Origin: Balanoglossus misakiensis
Taxonomy: Eukaryota > Hemichordata
Length of the DNA: 64,000 nt
Direction: 5' to 3'
Assembly (NCBI GenBank): GCA_040954595.2
Contig: CM082597.2
Coordinates: forward strand, 8,680,001-8,744,000
Shown: positions 24,632 to 34,106 of the stretch, in pieces
Layout: each line of letters starts with the position of its first letter
Position numbering within the stretch: position 1 is the first letter of the stretch
Made by a program: the position numbers and the translations under genes
Notes under the pieces: generated by a model
The model's database searches: none
Seen by the model: the letters and a program-made list of their open reading frames with translations, nothing else
What the model was told of the DNA's origin: nothing

Positions 24632-24817
24632 GAACACATGATTGGTTAAAAGTGTAGACATCATACATTGAGAGACCAGTTTCTCCAGGTGGCAGATAGA
24701 ATCCACCTGTGCCGTTATTTGCATATAAGAGATAGCCTTCTTCACAGGAACATTGAAAACCACCTGCAGTGTTTTTACAAAGTTGATCACAAGAATGTGA
24801 AGCACATTCATTTATAT
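24632..24817 (-). CDS. Exon: calcium-binding EGF-like domain 2
   Basis: A 186-bp exon, phase 1 on both sides, bounded by an acceptor ending ATATAG-like (CT on the plus strand at 24818) and a donor GTAAGT at 24631-24626. It translates as (D)INECASHSCDQLCKNTAGGF then QCSCEEGYLL. The DINEC start, the CKNTAGGFxCxC core and the aromatic position are the cbEGF signature, and Asn in CKN is the usual hydroxylation position. After the fourth cysteine the domain runs unusually long (about 30 residues including NGTG and FNQSC) before the next cysteine. The following exon is not found; the minisatellite begins 0.8 kb further on and may lie in the next intron. Confidence 0.85.
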
Positions 24818-24849
24818 CTACAAAGAAAGAACATGGATTGGATTAAAAC

Positions 24850-25180
24850 AATGTACGTTCAGTAAAATTGAAAGTATTGTCATTTCTTTTAATCGTGAAT
24901 TTTGGGATTATCTTGTGTACGTACAAGATGAATCTGTGATAAAATAAAGGCGTCACCTTGCTTGCTTTTGAAATACAAGGCCATTAATTTAGTTGATAAT
25001 AGAAGAAACCTGCTGACTCAGCATGGTTCACCAATGGTTTGTCTATGGACAAAAACCTTAAAGAAATTTATCTCAAAATAGAGCATTGTAATCACACAAT
25101 TTTATTTGACCAATGAATTTATATTTACTAGACTGAGCTATGTGTAAAATTTCGTGAAAATGACAATAGTAGAAGTTTGT
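24850..25180 (-). repeat. Dispersed repeat Q, copy 1 (inverted)
   Basis: Read on the minus strand it shares CTTCTACTATTGTCATTTTC, GCTCTATTTTGAGATAAA, CATAGACAAACCATTGGT and ATTAAAAGAAATGACAAT with the plus-strand copy at 48725-49028, and the second half with the copy at 26255-26435. No coding capacity. Confidence 0.65.
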
Positions 25181-25338
25181 TTTCTAGCAATTATCAATGT
25201 AATCCTATGAGAAAACGACACCTGAGATTAAAAGGTCATTCCAAAAATTTATCCGGAATTCTGAAATAAGTTCGGAATGTGTTAAATGTGAAAATAGTGA
25301 CTTGAAGTTATGTTGCAAGTGACTTGTTTATGTCTCAC

Positions 25339-25467
25339 CTTTGCATGCTGTTCCATTCACATCTGGTTCAAATCCCACCAAACATGCACACTGATAGTCA
25401 CCATCTCTATTTTCACAGACTTGATTGATTCCACACCGTGCCACCAATGTACTACATTCATTGATAT
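25339..25467 (-). CDS. Exon: calcium-binding EGF-like domain 1
   Basis: A 129-bp (43-codon) exon, phase 1 to phase 1, with donor GTGAGA. It encodes (D)INECSTLVARCGINQVCEN then RDGDYQCACLVGFEPDVNGT and ACK. Six cysteines are spaced as in a canonical cbEGF. The next exon also starts with the second half of an Asp codon, giving DINEC twice in tandem. Tandem cbEGFs usually form calcium-rigidified rods. Confidence 0.9.
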
Positions 25468-25555
25468 CTGAAATGTTATTCATCAAGATATGATCAAAAT
25501 CCCACAGGTCCGCTGGTAAATTCAGACCAACAAGTTTAGCTGGGAACCACCAGAC

Positions 25556-25752
25556 CAACAGGAAATTTTCACAAACAAATTTTCGCGAACTATGCAAGAG
25601 CCCAAAAAAAAAAGACATTTTTGTGTAAAAAACTATTTTCAGTGATAACAATGTAGTGAAATACGAGAACATGAAAATTAATCGTCTCATAACAGTTTCT
25701 GCTTTTGATATCGCAAAAAATTTCTTTGTCGCGAAAATTTCCTGTTTTACAG
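25556..25752. mobile_element. MITE W, copy 2 (left end damaged)
   Basis: The right end GAAAATTTCCTGTTTTACAG is followed by TA. The left end begins at about CAGGAAATTTTCACAAAC without the terminal CTGTAAAA. Internal landmarks (TTTTCGCGAACTATGC, AATTAATCGT, TTTGATATCGC) match other copies. It lies in the intron between the sushi and EGF exons. Confidence 0.65.
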
Positions 25753-25945
25753 TAATCAATGAAAAATAAAATTACGAAAATCATGAAATTTCTGACAGCC
25801 ATAGATTTGCATGGCATGAACTGTATGTCCTATCAGCATGTAGTTTAGGTGACATTTATGATAAATAGTCAAATTACTGGAGTGATCGATTACGGTACCT
25901 CATAAGCAGACAACCACATGAAGACCAATCTTGATGTGAACTTAC

Positions 25946-26128
25946 CAATGCATGATGGTATTGCACTATTCCACTGTAAATCGGATTGACAAGTCAGGTA
26001 ATCAGCACCATTTAATTCATAGCCAGCATTACAATAGAATGTGATGTTACTGCCCATATAATATGGTCCACTATCAGGGACAGCTTGTAGATGTGGGTCT
26101 GTTATGAGTATATCACTGCAGTTCAATC
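25946..26128 (-). CDS. Exon: sushi (CCP) domain 3
   Basis: A 183-bp exon, phase 1 to phase 1, with donor GTAAGT. It encodes (R)LNCSDILITDPHLQAVPDS, then GPYYMGSNITFYCNAGYELN and a segment ending LTCQSDLQWNSAIPSC. The four cysteines, the GxxxxFYCNxGY core and the W before the last cysteine define a complete sushi domain in one exon. NIT is a potential N-glycosylation site. Confidence 0.9.
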
Positions 26129-26254
26129 CTGCAAGTAAAAAAAATAAAACACTATGTGGATGCAGACTTGATTGTGGTATATATATTGGGTATCTGTATT
26201 CTGTCACAACTTTAACATTTTCACCCCAAGTTCCCACTATAAAAGTCCAGATAC

Positions 26255-26435
26255 CATTGACTCCTTTTTTTCAATTATCGACTAAATTCATGACTCTGTA
26301 TTTCAAAAACAAGCGTGGTGACCCCTATATTTTATCACAAATTTTCATTATACATACATAGGATAATCCAAAAATTAACAATTAAAAGAAATGACCATAT
26401 TTTCAATTTTACTGAATGTACATCCTTAAATGACT
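26255..26435 (+). repeat. Dispersed repeat Q, copy 2 (right half)
   Basis: It shares CAATTATCGACTAAATTCA, TTTTCATTATACATACA, ATTAAAAGAAATGACCAT and ACTGAATGTACATCCTTAA with the copy at 48880-49028. The end of the repeat lies within 5 bp of the donor of the neighbouring sushi exon. Confidence 0.6.
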
Positions 26436-26438
26436 TAC

Positions 26439-26621
26439 GTTGACAGTATCCTGGATCTCCAATCCATGATCCATCTTCACCACATGTAGAGACAGTGTAG
26501 CCAGTCAGACTGTAGCCAGATGGACATGAGTAGGCAACGGTTGTTCCAAAAATCAATGAATCACCATTAACAATTTCATATGATAAGTAGTTGTCTACAT
26601 TCGGTGGTGGACACTCGCTAG
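26439..26621 (-). CDS. Exon: sushi (CCP) domain 2
   Basis: A 183-bp exon, phase 1 to phase 1, with donor GTAAGT. It encodes (P)SECPPPNVDNYLSYEIVNG, then DSLIFGTTVAYSCPSGYSLT and a tail with STCGEDGSWIGDPGYC. Four cysteines and the penultimate W fit a complete sushi module. Its 5' border joins exon 27326-27505 in frame. Confidence 0.9.
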
Positions 26622-26639
26622 CTGTTTGGATAAGATGAA

Positions 26640-27320
26640 CAGATAACATTACAAGTGTGTTAATACTAGGAAAATGGTTTAAAGGGACATGTAGCAGTAA
26701 CCCTCACAATCCTGCATATTTTCAAGTTACCAGTGTCTGGTTTAACATTCAGTGTGTAATGTCCCAATTAGACACCCATGTGGAATGTAGCAACCAGCAC
26801 AAAGTGCCCCATCATAACGCTATGGAGAGAATTTCAACTTGAGTCAGTGATTTTTATGAAAACATGACAGTGAACACCCTGTGTTATACTTTGTTTTCAA
26901 AACGACTCATCACACACTTTAAACCCTCTAGAGCTGCCAAATTTCACAATTTTTTTCTTTTCCACAGTAAAACCTTTCAAATCTATGGTGATGCATACCA
27001 CGATAGCTAGCTGCATACTGTTTGTATGGAGGCTGATTTTAATAAAATGGGTACGGCACCTGTTTAATACATTGCACGTTTAAATTGCAACATACAGCCA
27101 CAATCAGGCATTGATGACATGTTCTTGTATCCCTATCAGTAAGCTTAATTATTTCAATGTACCAATCTACGTCGGAAAATAAAATCTGAAAATAAATGCA
27201 AAAAGTGGCAGCTCTAGTGGCTTTAAAGCACTGAAAGGTTCAGAGGACTAACATTTTTCTGAAAATCCGTCTCCTAAGTGTGCACTACAATGGCAGTTTA
27301 ATTGTTTTCAAAAATATCAA
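26640..27320. other. Intron between sushi 1 and sushi 2
   Basis: A 704-bp intron (26622-27325). I see no terminal-repeat element or RNA gene in it. Confidence 0.5.
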
Positions 27321-27325
27321 CTTAC

Positions 27326-27505
27326 GCTCGCATTGGGGCACAAGTGGACCCCAGACACCATCTGCTTGGCATTCCAATGAAGACACATTATTTATAAACT
27401 GATAGCCCTCAATGCATTGATAATAAGCAATGCCACCATACACTGTACTGGTAACATTGGTAAGAATTCCATTGCAGCACTCAGGGGGTCCACCACATGT
27501 TATTC
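27326..27505 (-). CDS. Exon: sushi (CCP) domain 1
   Basis: A 180-bp exon, phase 1 to phase 1, with donor GTAAGT. It encodes (G)ITCGGPPECCNGILTNVTS, then TVYGGIAYYQCIEGYQFINN and a segment with LECQADGVWGPLVPQCE. It is a complete sushi domain with one extra cysteine, a CC pair near the N-terminus. NVT and NVS are potential N-glycosylation sites. Confidence 0.88.
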
Positions 27506-27554
27506 CTAAAAAATAAACAACAAATTAGTGTCATTCAAGTTGTTGCTAACAATA

Positions 27555-27747
27555 GATTCAAGAGACAAATTAAGTCTCTCTCATCACTGCACTTTTTTCA
27601 TTAATTATCTTGGATACAAGACACCAGGCTAGGCATATTTGCATAGCTGGTACGACTTATACACGGCGAAAATGTTTTTTTTTTTCCTGAAAGAGTGACC
27701 TCAAAGCTACAAAATTATGTAGATATCAGCTAGACCGGACATCCCCT
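27555..27747. mobile_element. Fused remnants of MITE X (left end) and MITE Y (right end)
   Basis: ACAAATTAAGTCTCTCTCAT ... CATTAATTATCTTGGATACA matches the left arm of family X (30746). From about 27637, AGTGACCTCAAAGCTACA and ACCGGACATCCCCT followed by TTAA match the right part of family Y (24010). It looks like one element inserted into, or recombined with, the other, with loss of the distal ends. Confidence 0.5.
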
Positions 27748-27798
27748 TTAACTACTGGATAACCGTCCGAGCATTGGAATGAGACAGAGACATCATAC

Positions 27799-27852
27799 CT
27801 TCTATCTCTGTACTGGTCACCACGCCCTCACTAATCACAATTTCGGGACAGT
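27799..27852 (-). CDS. Small linker exon between CUB3 and sushi 1
   Basis: A 54-bp exon, phase 1 to phase 1, with acceptor TTGTTCTGACAG and donor GTATGA. It encodes (D)CPEIVISEGVVTSTEIE. It joins CUB3 upstream and sushi 1 downstream in frame. The CPxIxxxxG start resembles the first strand of a sushi domain, so it may be a decayed sushi half or simply a linker. It is short, and the call rests on splice sites and phase only. Confidence 0.55.
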
Positions 27853-27925
27853 CTGTCAGAACAAGGATCACAATGATAAGAATGCATGCAGACAAATACT
27901 TAAACTCATAAATGTCAGTTGTTTT

Positions 27926-28153
27926 AAAGTGAAGGGGTCGTCGCAATGCGTTTGTTTATAAACATTACAATTCATCCACAAATCCCTCAAATAAAATAAT
28001 TCTTAGAATGAACGAAGCAGCTGACAGTATCCTAGACTGTCCATGACAGCAACTGAAGATCCTAGTAGGTCGTGGCTGTCTAATTTCAGGGATTTGTGGA
28101 TGAATTGCAATGTTTATAAACAAACAAACGCAGTGCGACGACCCCATCACTTT
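27926..28153. mobile_element. 228-bp foldback element with ~62-bp arms
   Basis: The left arm (AAAGTGAAGGGGTCGTCGCA ... CATCCACAAATCCCT) is nearly perfectly complementary to the right arm (AGGGATTTGTGGATGAAT ... GCGACGACCCCATCACTTT). The loop is about 100 bases. Transcribed in the intron it would form a long hairpin. Neither TA nor TTAA target duplication is clear. Confidence 0.75.
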
Positions 28154-28372
28154 ATTGAGTGTGATACAAGAGTGTTGCCATTCCTGTCAATGGTCCAAAA
28201 TTGCATTGCAATTGTAAGAAATTACTGTCTCTGTTTTTCCAGCTCTTTGAAGTTTCGTAAAAATTCAAAAACATTTGCACCTTTCAATTAATGACTCTAA
28301 ATCACAAGGAATAAAGGGAGAGTGTGTTTCTAAGAATTCTGTAACAACTTTTTCTGAAATGTTAGTAAGTTA

Positions 28373-28579
28373 CTGTAAAACACTTTATTTTCGCGAGCAA
28401 GAGATTTTCGCGAAATACGCGAGAGCCAAAATAGCGTGAAAATAAAAAGTTGCGTAATTTTTTTGAAGATAAAGATGCAATGAATGAAATAAGAGAACGC
28501 GAAAATTAATACTGGCGAAACAGTGGCCTCTCTCGATGTCGCGAAAAATTTCAACTCGTGAAAATAAAGTGTTTTACAG
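28373..28579. mobile_element. MITE W, copy 3, beside a splice donor
   Basis: TA lies at 28371-28372 and 28580-28581. The ends are CTGTAAAACACTTTATTTTC and its complement, making this the best-preserved pair in the window. The element ends 7-9 bp from the GT donor of the CUB3 exon (28587-28588), so the start of the intron is essentially transposon sequence. Confidence 0.85.
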
Positions 28580-28588
28580 TATGTGTAC

Positions 28589-28772
28589 CTGGTGAAAATG
28601 AAGCCCTGAATCCTTTAGCTGGTCGTGTTCTACTACTCCTGAACACAACCGAAAAGTGTCCAATGTCTGTACGGCAATCGGGTGGTGGCACTGTGCCATC
28701 AATGACTCCATCAGAATTGCCACTCCATGGACCAATAATGACATCATCATCACTCTCAGTACCATTGTATAC
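28589..28772 (-). CDS. Exon: CUB domain 3, second half
   Basis: A 184-bp exon, phase 0 in and phase 1 out, with acceptor TTTCTGAAG and donor GTACAC. It encodes VYNGTESDDDVIIGPWSGNS, then a segment with PPPDCRTDIGHFSVVFRSSR and GFRASFSP. The VYNG turn, FxVxFxS strand and GFxAxF end are typical CUB strands. It joins 29426-29610 in phase 0. The donor is non-consensus after position +4, possibly because of the adjacent MITE. Confidence 0.85.
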
Positions 28773-28811
28773 CTTCAGAAACAAAGACAAATTAAGCATG
28801 CATTGTAAATA

Positions 28812-29006
28812 CCGTAAAACGGGAAATCTTCACAACAGGAAATTTTCGCGATATCAAAGGTGGCTACTGTTACGCGACAATTAATTTTCACATTGGCATA
28901 TTTTACTGCATTGTTATCTCTGAAGCATTTTAAGCGACTTTTTATTTTCATATTTTTTGGCTCTCACATAGTTTACGAAAATTTATCGTTCACGAAAATT
29001 TTATAG
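28812..29006. mobile_element. MITE W, copy 4
   Basis: TA-flanked. The left end is CCGTAAAACGGGAAATCTTC and the right end CACGAAAATTTTATAG, more diverged than copy 3. Internal GATATCAAAGGTGGCTACTG and GCTCTCACATAGTTTACG match other copies. Confidence 0.7.
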
Positions 29007-29052
29007 TATTCAATCCTTGTTGCATTTCCTGCTGTAACAGCTACTCAACATA

Positions 29053-29258
29053 CTGTAAAATGGGAAATGTTCGCAAACAATAAATTTTCGCGATCTACGT
29101 GAGAGCCATCAAAACATGAAAATAAAAAGTTGCGTAAAAATGTTTTTCGGGGATAATGATGCAGTGAAATACAAGAACGTGAAAAGTTATTGTTGCATAA
29201 CACTTGCCTCTTTTGATAACGCGAAAATTTCATGTTGCAAAAGTATCCCGTTTTTCAG
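29053..29258. mobile_element. MITE W, copy 5
   Basis: TA lies at 29051-29052 and 29259-29260. The left end is CTGTAAAATGGGAAATGTTC and the right end ATCCCGTTTTTCAG. It is oriented opposite to copy 4 and lies 46 bp from it, in the intron between the two CUB3 exons. Confidence 0.75.
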
Positions 29259-29425
29259 TATATATGTGATTAATTAAATTTCCAAATTGTGTTCCAAAGT
29301 TGTATAGTTTGAAGTAATGTCTGCCAAAATTGTCAAACTAAAATCACTGCAAAATAATATGACAATTTTTTTAATATGACAAATATTTTTAACATGGCTG
29401 ACTCATGATCATATCTGATACTCAC

Positions 29426-29610
29426 AATGATGTAATCAACATCTGTGTTCCTCTCTAATCCAAAGTTCTCATCAAAGATAAGAGTTAATGGTCTTCCAGT
29501 TGGTTCCTTGATTAACCAGCTACACATAACATCATCAGGGTAAGTGCTAACATCATACCCTGGTGACTGAATCGTGCCAAAACTACGCAGAATTTCAATT
29601 CCCTGGCAAC
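29426..29610 (-). CDS. Exon: CUB domain 3, first half
   Basis: A 185-bp exon, phase 1 in and phase 0 out, with donor GTGAGT. It encodes (G)CQGIEILRSFGTIQSPGYD, then VSTYPDDVMCSWLIKEPTGR and a segment ending DVDYII. The GTIQSPGYxxxYPxxxxCxW pattern is the diagnostic CUB signature. With the next exon it gives a full CUB domain of about 120 residues. Confidence 0.92.
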
Positions 29611-29825
29611 CTTTAAAGAAACAAGTGACCTATCGGTCAAAAGAGCTCTGCTGACTTTAACAGTGAAACCTATAGCTGGGCAATGATATGAATACCCTAG
29701 GTTTTAATCATAACAATTGTATTCTATTAAACAAAACCAAACATAGACATCACAAGTATTTAATATCCACATTCAGCCTGATTCATTGTGCTAAAGAAAG
29801 AAAGAATTTATTCCTAAAGAACAAC

Positions 29826-30370
29826 ATCAAAAGGAAGTACCAAGGTACTAATTTGCATATTCATGACCCGATCAAAATTCCAATAAAACAAAATCAGGTA
29901 GGGGCACCATAACACACATTCTACCAAATTTCAGCTCCATCGTACATGTAGTTAGGGAGAAGAAGATTTTTTACCAAAAATTATATTTTTAGATCTAATT
30001 TGCATATTCATGACCCGATCATATCCAAATTTATGAAATCAGGTAGGGGCACCATAACACACATTCCTGCCAAATTTCAGCTCCATCGTACATGTAGTTA
30101 GGGAGAAGAAAATGTTTGACCAACATTCTATTTTTAGATCTAATTTGCATATTTATGACCCCATCAAATCCAAATTTACAAAATCAGGTAGGGGCACCAT
30201 AACACACATTCCTACCAAATTATAGCTAAATATGCAATGTCGTTTTAACGAAGAAGATTGAAATACCGAAAGTTGACGGACGACGGACAACGGACGCCGG
30301 ACGACAGACGGACACTTATCAACCTACTGCTACAGCTTGGCTGACACAAGTGACAGCCAAGCTAAAAATA
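29826..30370 (+). repeat. Three 145-bp repeats ending in a GACGGACG tail and hairpin
   Basis: AGGTAGGGGCACCATAACAC starts at 29896, 30041 and 30186, a 145-bp period. Each unit also has TAATTTGCATATTCATGACC and AAATTTCAGCTCCATCGTAC. The last unit leads into GACGGACGACGGACAACGG and a hairpin AGCTTGGCT/AGCCAAGCT followed by an A run. The layout resembles dispersed repeats of marine invertebrates. A Helitron-like 3' end (hairpin then CTAA) is possible but unproven. Confidence 0.6.
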
Positions 30371-30379
30371 CCAAACAAG

Positions 30380-30740
30380 GAATAATGAATTCAATCCACA
30401 GGTTTGGTGTAATCCTGGCTGCCTTTTATTTTGTGCTAGGGGATCAAATCACATAATAATTGCCTTCTGGATAAAAAGTCGTACGCGACAGAAGAAATGA
30501 CTGTTAACTGTATATGACTTCCTTAGGTCAAACCTTTCTGTCGTTATACATGTAGTTATCAAATTAAACTCATTTAACTTTTTTCACATTTTGTTATTTT
30601 TTCTGTTAAAAAGTTCCATAATGACCCAGTATCAGATTAGCTTATATTATAAACTTCCAGAAAGAATGGCAAAAGAAGATAGATCTGTGATCCTTACAAT
30701 TCTTACTGGGTTGAAATTCTTTGGGAATGATTTTAAGTGA
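30380..30740. other. Intron sequence, nothing recognised
   Basis: AT-rich sequence between the repeat array and MITE X, with no coding or terminal-repeat signal seen. Confidence 0.4.
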
Positions 30741-30745
30741 TTTAA

Positions 30746-31094
30746 AGGGACAAAGTTTCTCTCACTCGCTGCCCTTTTTCCATTAACTATGTTTGATACA
30801 AGACACTGTTTATGTTATTCTACATGTGGATATATAGTGAATCAACATTCAACCACGCACAACTTCCATCCCGTTTGTAGGATATGAGAGTAAAAATATT
30901 GCCAAAATGAATAAACGGTAGAGACCAATTATTCATTTTGGCGAGTTTTTTCACTCTTGTGTCTACAAGTGGGATGGAAGTTGTTTGTGGTCAAACGTTG
31001 TTTCAATATATATCCACATGTAGAATAACATAAACGCTGTATTGTATCATCATAATTCCTGGAAAAAGGGTAGCGAGAGAGAGTGTTTGTCCCT
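30746..31094. mobile_element. 349-bp TTAA-flanked palindromic MITE (family X), copy 1
   Basis: TTAA lies at 30742-30745 and 31095-31098. TIRs start AGGGACAAA on both sides and stay complementary through TCTCTC, CGCT and CCCTTTTTCC. A second inner palindrome (GTGGATATATAGTGAATCAA, ACTTCCATCCC) continues almost to the centre, so the whole element folds back. It lies in the intron between CUB2 and CUB3. Confidence 0.8.
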
Positions 31095-31179
31095 TTAAAA
31101 CATTGTTCTCTTGCATCATGAATCCTTGATTGCCTCTTCATTCAAACAACGTCTTGATCAATTTGAATGCGTTACCTAC

Positions 31180-31362
31180 CTGCCCAGTAATGTACATGAA
31201 AACCTCTCATTGTAACTGCATCATCACTCTTAATGTCAACTCTCATCATACTTTTGGAAGATATGATGACATTGGGTAACTCCATCCCAGAAAATAAAGC
31301 AAGTCTGAGGGCAGGATTCAGTTCAGCGCCATCGTATACAGACACTTGATCAGCCCCATCTT
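31180..31362 (-). CDS. Exon: CUB domain 2, second half
   Basis: A 183-bp exon, phase 1 in (acceptor TTTGCAACAG) and phase 1 out (donor GTAGGT). It encodes DGADQVSVYDGAELNPALRL, then ALFSGMELPNVIISSKSMMR and a segment ending GFHVHYWA. VYDG, LFSG, ISSKSMMRVxFK-like strand and GFHxxY are classical CUB motifs. The strong acceptor does not match the phase of the strong donor of the preceding exon (phase 0). Confidence 0.85.
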
Positions 31363-31496
31363 CTGTTGCAAAGGAGATAAACGGAAAAGATATAAAAAAT
31401 AGCATCAAAGACACTTTGCTCCCATTTGATATGTACATTTAAATGTGACATACCGTACAATCATAGTGATCACAATTTCCTACACAAAACCATTAA

Positions 31497-31772
31497 GGGG
31501 CAAAGTCTCTCTCTCTCTCGCTGCCCCTTTTCCATTAATTATCGTTTGATTATCGTTTATGTTATTCTAGATGTGGATATATAGTGAATCAACATTCCAT
31601 CCCGCTTCATTTTGGGCGAGATTTTTACTCTCATATCCTAAAAATGGGATGGAAGGTGTGTGTGGTCGAATGTTGATTCACTATATATCCTCATGTAGAA
31701 TAACATAAACGGTGTCTTGTATCAAACATAATTAATGGGAAAAGGGCAGCGAGAGAGAGAGACTTCGTCCCT
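31497..31772. mobile_element. MITE X, copy 2 (276 bp)
   Basis: TTAA precedes GGGGCAAAGTCTCTCTCTC at 31493-31496. The right end CTTCGTCCCT is followed by ATAA, a decayed TTAA. The interior matches copy 1 but lacks about 70 bp. Confidence 0.75.
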
Positions 31773-32110
31773 ATAAGGACACCTTTAGCATTGATGAGGT
31801 AATATAAGAATACATCTGATAAAGAATATTTTCACATCCCAATAAACCAAAATCCAAAACAACTGGAAGAGCCGTTTCTGACTTAAGTGGACTTTTGGAC
31901 CAAAAATGTCTAAAACTACCCACCCCCCTCCTCCCCAGTATTGATATTTGTCACATGTTTATGTACACCATAATAACAAATATTGTAGGTCCTTGTAAAC
32001 CAAATTTTAAGAAATCGGAAAAGTGACTACTGAGAATTGACCAGAAATGACAAAAATAAAATGTATTTTTAAAAATATAATTACTAATTTTTGTCATGCT
32101 GTAAAACAAC
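31773..32110. other. Intron sequence, nothing recognised
   Basis: AT-rich with a short C-rich run (about 31921-31937). No repeat family seen elsewhere in the window matches it. Confidence 0.4.
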
Positions 32111-32114
32111 TCAC

Positions 32115-32293
32115 ACAATTAATTGCATCTGAATCCACTACCTGTAAGGTGACAACAAATTCTGTTGTGAATGATGCCAGCTGTCTGTTACAATCTTCAT
32201 TGTTGAGATAATTCTTGCCTTCAAAATATTCTGTACTGCTGAGATTCTGTTTATATGACTGTGCTATGAAATTCCCACCACACAAAGAATACA
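32115..32293 (-). CDS. Exon: CUB domain 2, first half
   Basis: A 179-bp exon with acceptor TTTCTTTCAG, phase 1 in. It encodes YSLCGGNFIAQSYKQNLSST, then EYFEGKNYLNNEDCNRQLAS and FTTEFVVTLQVVDSDAINC. LCGG, YxNNxDC and the FxLxxxDxD strand mark the CUB first half. The obvious donor GTGAGT leaves phase 0, but the next exon needs phase 1. A second GT four bases downstream (GTGA|GTTG) would give phase 1. A tandem GTNNGT donor is therefore suspected. Confidence 0.85.
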
Positions 32294-32519
32294 CTGAAAG
32301 AAAGAAGAAGTCATCTTAACAGAAACACTTCACAAACAGGACATCAGCAAGATCACAGTCGAGGTAGGGCAAATATTGCCTACATGTGCAATCTATAATG
32401 TTATACCAGGTTCACGTAGGGTAAAATTCGAAACGTTTCAGAGACACTATTTGCCTAAGGTAAACACAGAGCATTAATGCTTTTAGTTGCCTTGTGTCCA
32501 CACATGCAAAGTTTATGTG

Positions 32520-32568
32520 TAGTTCGCGAAAATTTATCGTTTGCGAAAATTTCCAGTTTTACATTATG
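32520..32568. mobile_element. MITE W fragment
   Basis: Only the right terminus is present: AGTTCGCGAAAATTTATCGT then GCGAAAATTTCCAGTTTTAC. It lies 19 bp inside the intron from the CUB1 second-half donor. Confidence 0.55.
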
Positions 32569-32586
32569 TATAAAACTTGGTATTAC

Positions 32587-32788
32587 CTGCTTGCCAAGAT
32601 GCTTCAAAGCCAGTAGCAGTATGCGAACTACCTGAGAGAAATTTCACCAACATTGCATTACCACTGCTAATAACTTCATCAGGCTGGTCCGGTCCACTGT
32701 ATGTGGCAAGAACTTTGGATGGGTCAAACACAGACACCTCGACAATGACAACAGTATCATGATAAAGTTCAGTGTCAAAATGTAGAAA
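32587..32788 (-). CDS. Exon: CUB domain 1, second half
   Basis: A 202-bp exon, acceptor TATTCTTTTCAG in phase 0, donor GTAATA in phase 1. It encodes FLHFDTELYHDTVVIVEVSV, then FDPSKVLATYSGPDQPDEVI and a segment ending GFEASWQA. The VSVFD turn, LATYSG, the MLVKFLS strand and the GFxAxW end fit CUB. This half has no cysteine, so the usual second disulfide is absent. Confidence 0.85.
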
Positions 32789-32839
32789 CTGAAAAGAATA
32801 AAAAAATGTCACAACACACATCATAAATAGTGAGCTGTC

Positions 32840-33155
32840 TCAAGCCAATATACATGAAAATAAACACAGTTTCATGACTTAAGCCCCATTAGCTGTAACT
32901 TTTTGCATTTTTCAGTATTTCTATTCTGTGTATCAATTATAGTTTCTTGTTCAGCTACGCAGGGCAGAGTTAAATCCATAGTCTTAACTTCTCAACGAAA
33001 CCTATGAGGGCACAATCGGCATTGTTGTTGTTTGAAAACATTCGTAAATAATAACAACAGTCAGTACACATACACATGACTCGTTGACAAGCAGAGAGCT
33101 GGGTGTGATGGGTTACTCATGAGGAGAGGAACAAGAAAAAGTGTTTAATTTAAAT
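32840..33155. other. Intron sequence, nothing recognised
   Basis: No coding or repeat signal other than AT-rich sequence. Confidence 0.4.
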
Positions 33156-33158
33156 AAT

Positions 33159-33340
33159 AACACATGATAGCGAGGGCAATATCACGATTTGAAGCCTGCA
33201 TGAGGGATGGTGATCTCTGACCATAATATTGATGATGCCCGAGCCGCAGGCGAGGGTATCATCAATATTTTGGTCAGAGATCACCAGCCCGAGGGCAGGC
33301 TTCAAATCGTGATGTTGCCCGAGCATAATGTGTTATTAAT
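33159..33340. mobile_element. ~180-bp foldback element, arms near 85 bp
   Basis: The left arm AATAACACATGATAGCGAGG ... GATGATGCCCGAG is nearly complementary to GCGAGGGTATCATCAATAT ... CTCGGGCAACATCACG-type right arm ending ATGTGTTATT. The loop is only a few bases (around CCGCAGG), so transcripts would make a long near-perfect hairpin. Confidence 0.8.
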
Positions 33341-34055
33341 TTTATTACGCCGAACATTTGAACGTACATACACTGCAGCATGTAGCATGTAGACTCGCGT
33401 CCATATGTCGTACGTTGCTGAGAATGTAAAATGTCTCGATCTCCCAAGAATTATACGATACCTACTTCGAACTTAGATTATTTTGAAAATACTGCGCTGT
33501 TGGTTGCGATTTTGGTGTATTTACTGCCCGTTTGCAGTAAAATATCATCCAGTAGAACAGGTGTTAAGCCTGTGTGTCGCTTTGAAGCCATATAGATGCG
33601 GGAGTTGACTGATCGTGAAGGAAGCCATTGAACGACAGTTTGGAACGCGCAGAAGTCGTGCCCAGAACACCAAAACAACCAAGCGGGCAATATCAGCGCA
33701 CGCGACAGGGCTTTATCAACTCTAGCCATGTTATATCACTTTTTTTTCTATATCACGTGAGCGCGTCTCAGCCAATCACGAAAACGGTATAATACGTGAG
33801 GTGTAATAAACACAAAACAAAATTACTGATAAACTAGCCTGAAGTTATAGATAATGGCCCTTTAATTCAAAAGTTTACCAAAAATCATGTTTGTTATAAG
33901 GAAGAAAAAAATCAAATTATTTTTTTTTTAGTTTAAATCTAATACATGTGTCTGTTTTTTTTTTTTTTAAGTGTTTGTATGTCGAATGGACGGGAAAAGG
34001 TGTTTTGTATAGGCAGGTTTCCAGATTAGACAGAGTTAGTGGTTTATGCAAGTTT
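33341..34055. other. Intron sequence with an unassigned 83-codon frame
   Basis: A minus-strand frame at 33478-33729 begins MARVDKALSRALILPAWL but shows no family motif, and I do not call it a gene. T-rich tracts occur near 33920-33970. Confidence 0.35.
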
Positions 34056-34058
34056 TAC

Positions 34059-34106
34059 TGTAAAAAATAACTGGTTTTGGAATTTGACAGTTTACAAGTG
34101 AGCACT
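34059..34106 (-). repeat. 48-bp inverted copy of a sequence in the lectin intron
   Basis: Read on the minus strand, AGTGCTCACTTGTAAACTGT, CAAATTCCAAAACCAG, TTATTTTTTACA is identical to 37434-37481 (plus strand) and 42644-42691. At 34096-34106 it overlaps the 3' end and donor of the CUB1 first-half exon. Confidence 0.8.

Noticed and set aside
33478-33729. 83-codon minus-strand frame starting MARVDKALSRAL
   Set aside because: No family motif, no phase-compatible splice sites with neighbouring CUB exons, and it lies beside a foldback element.
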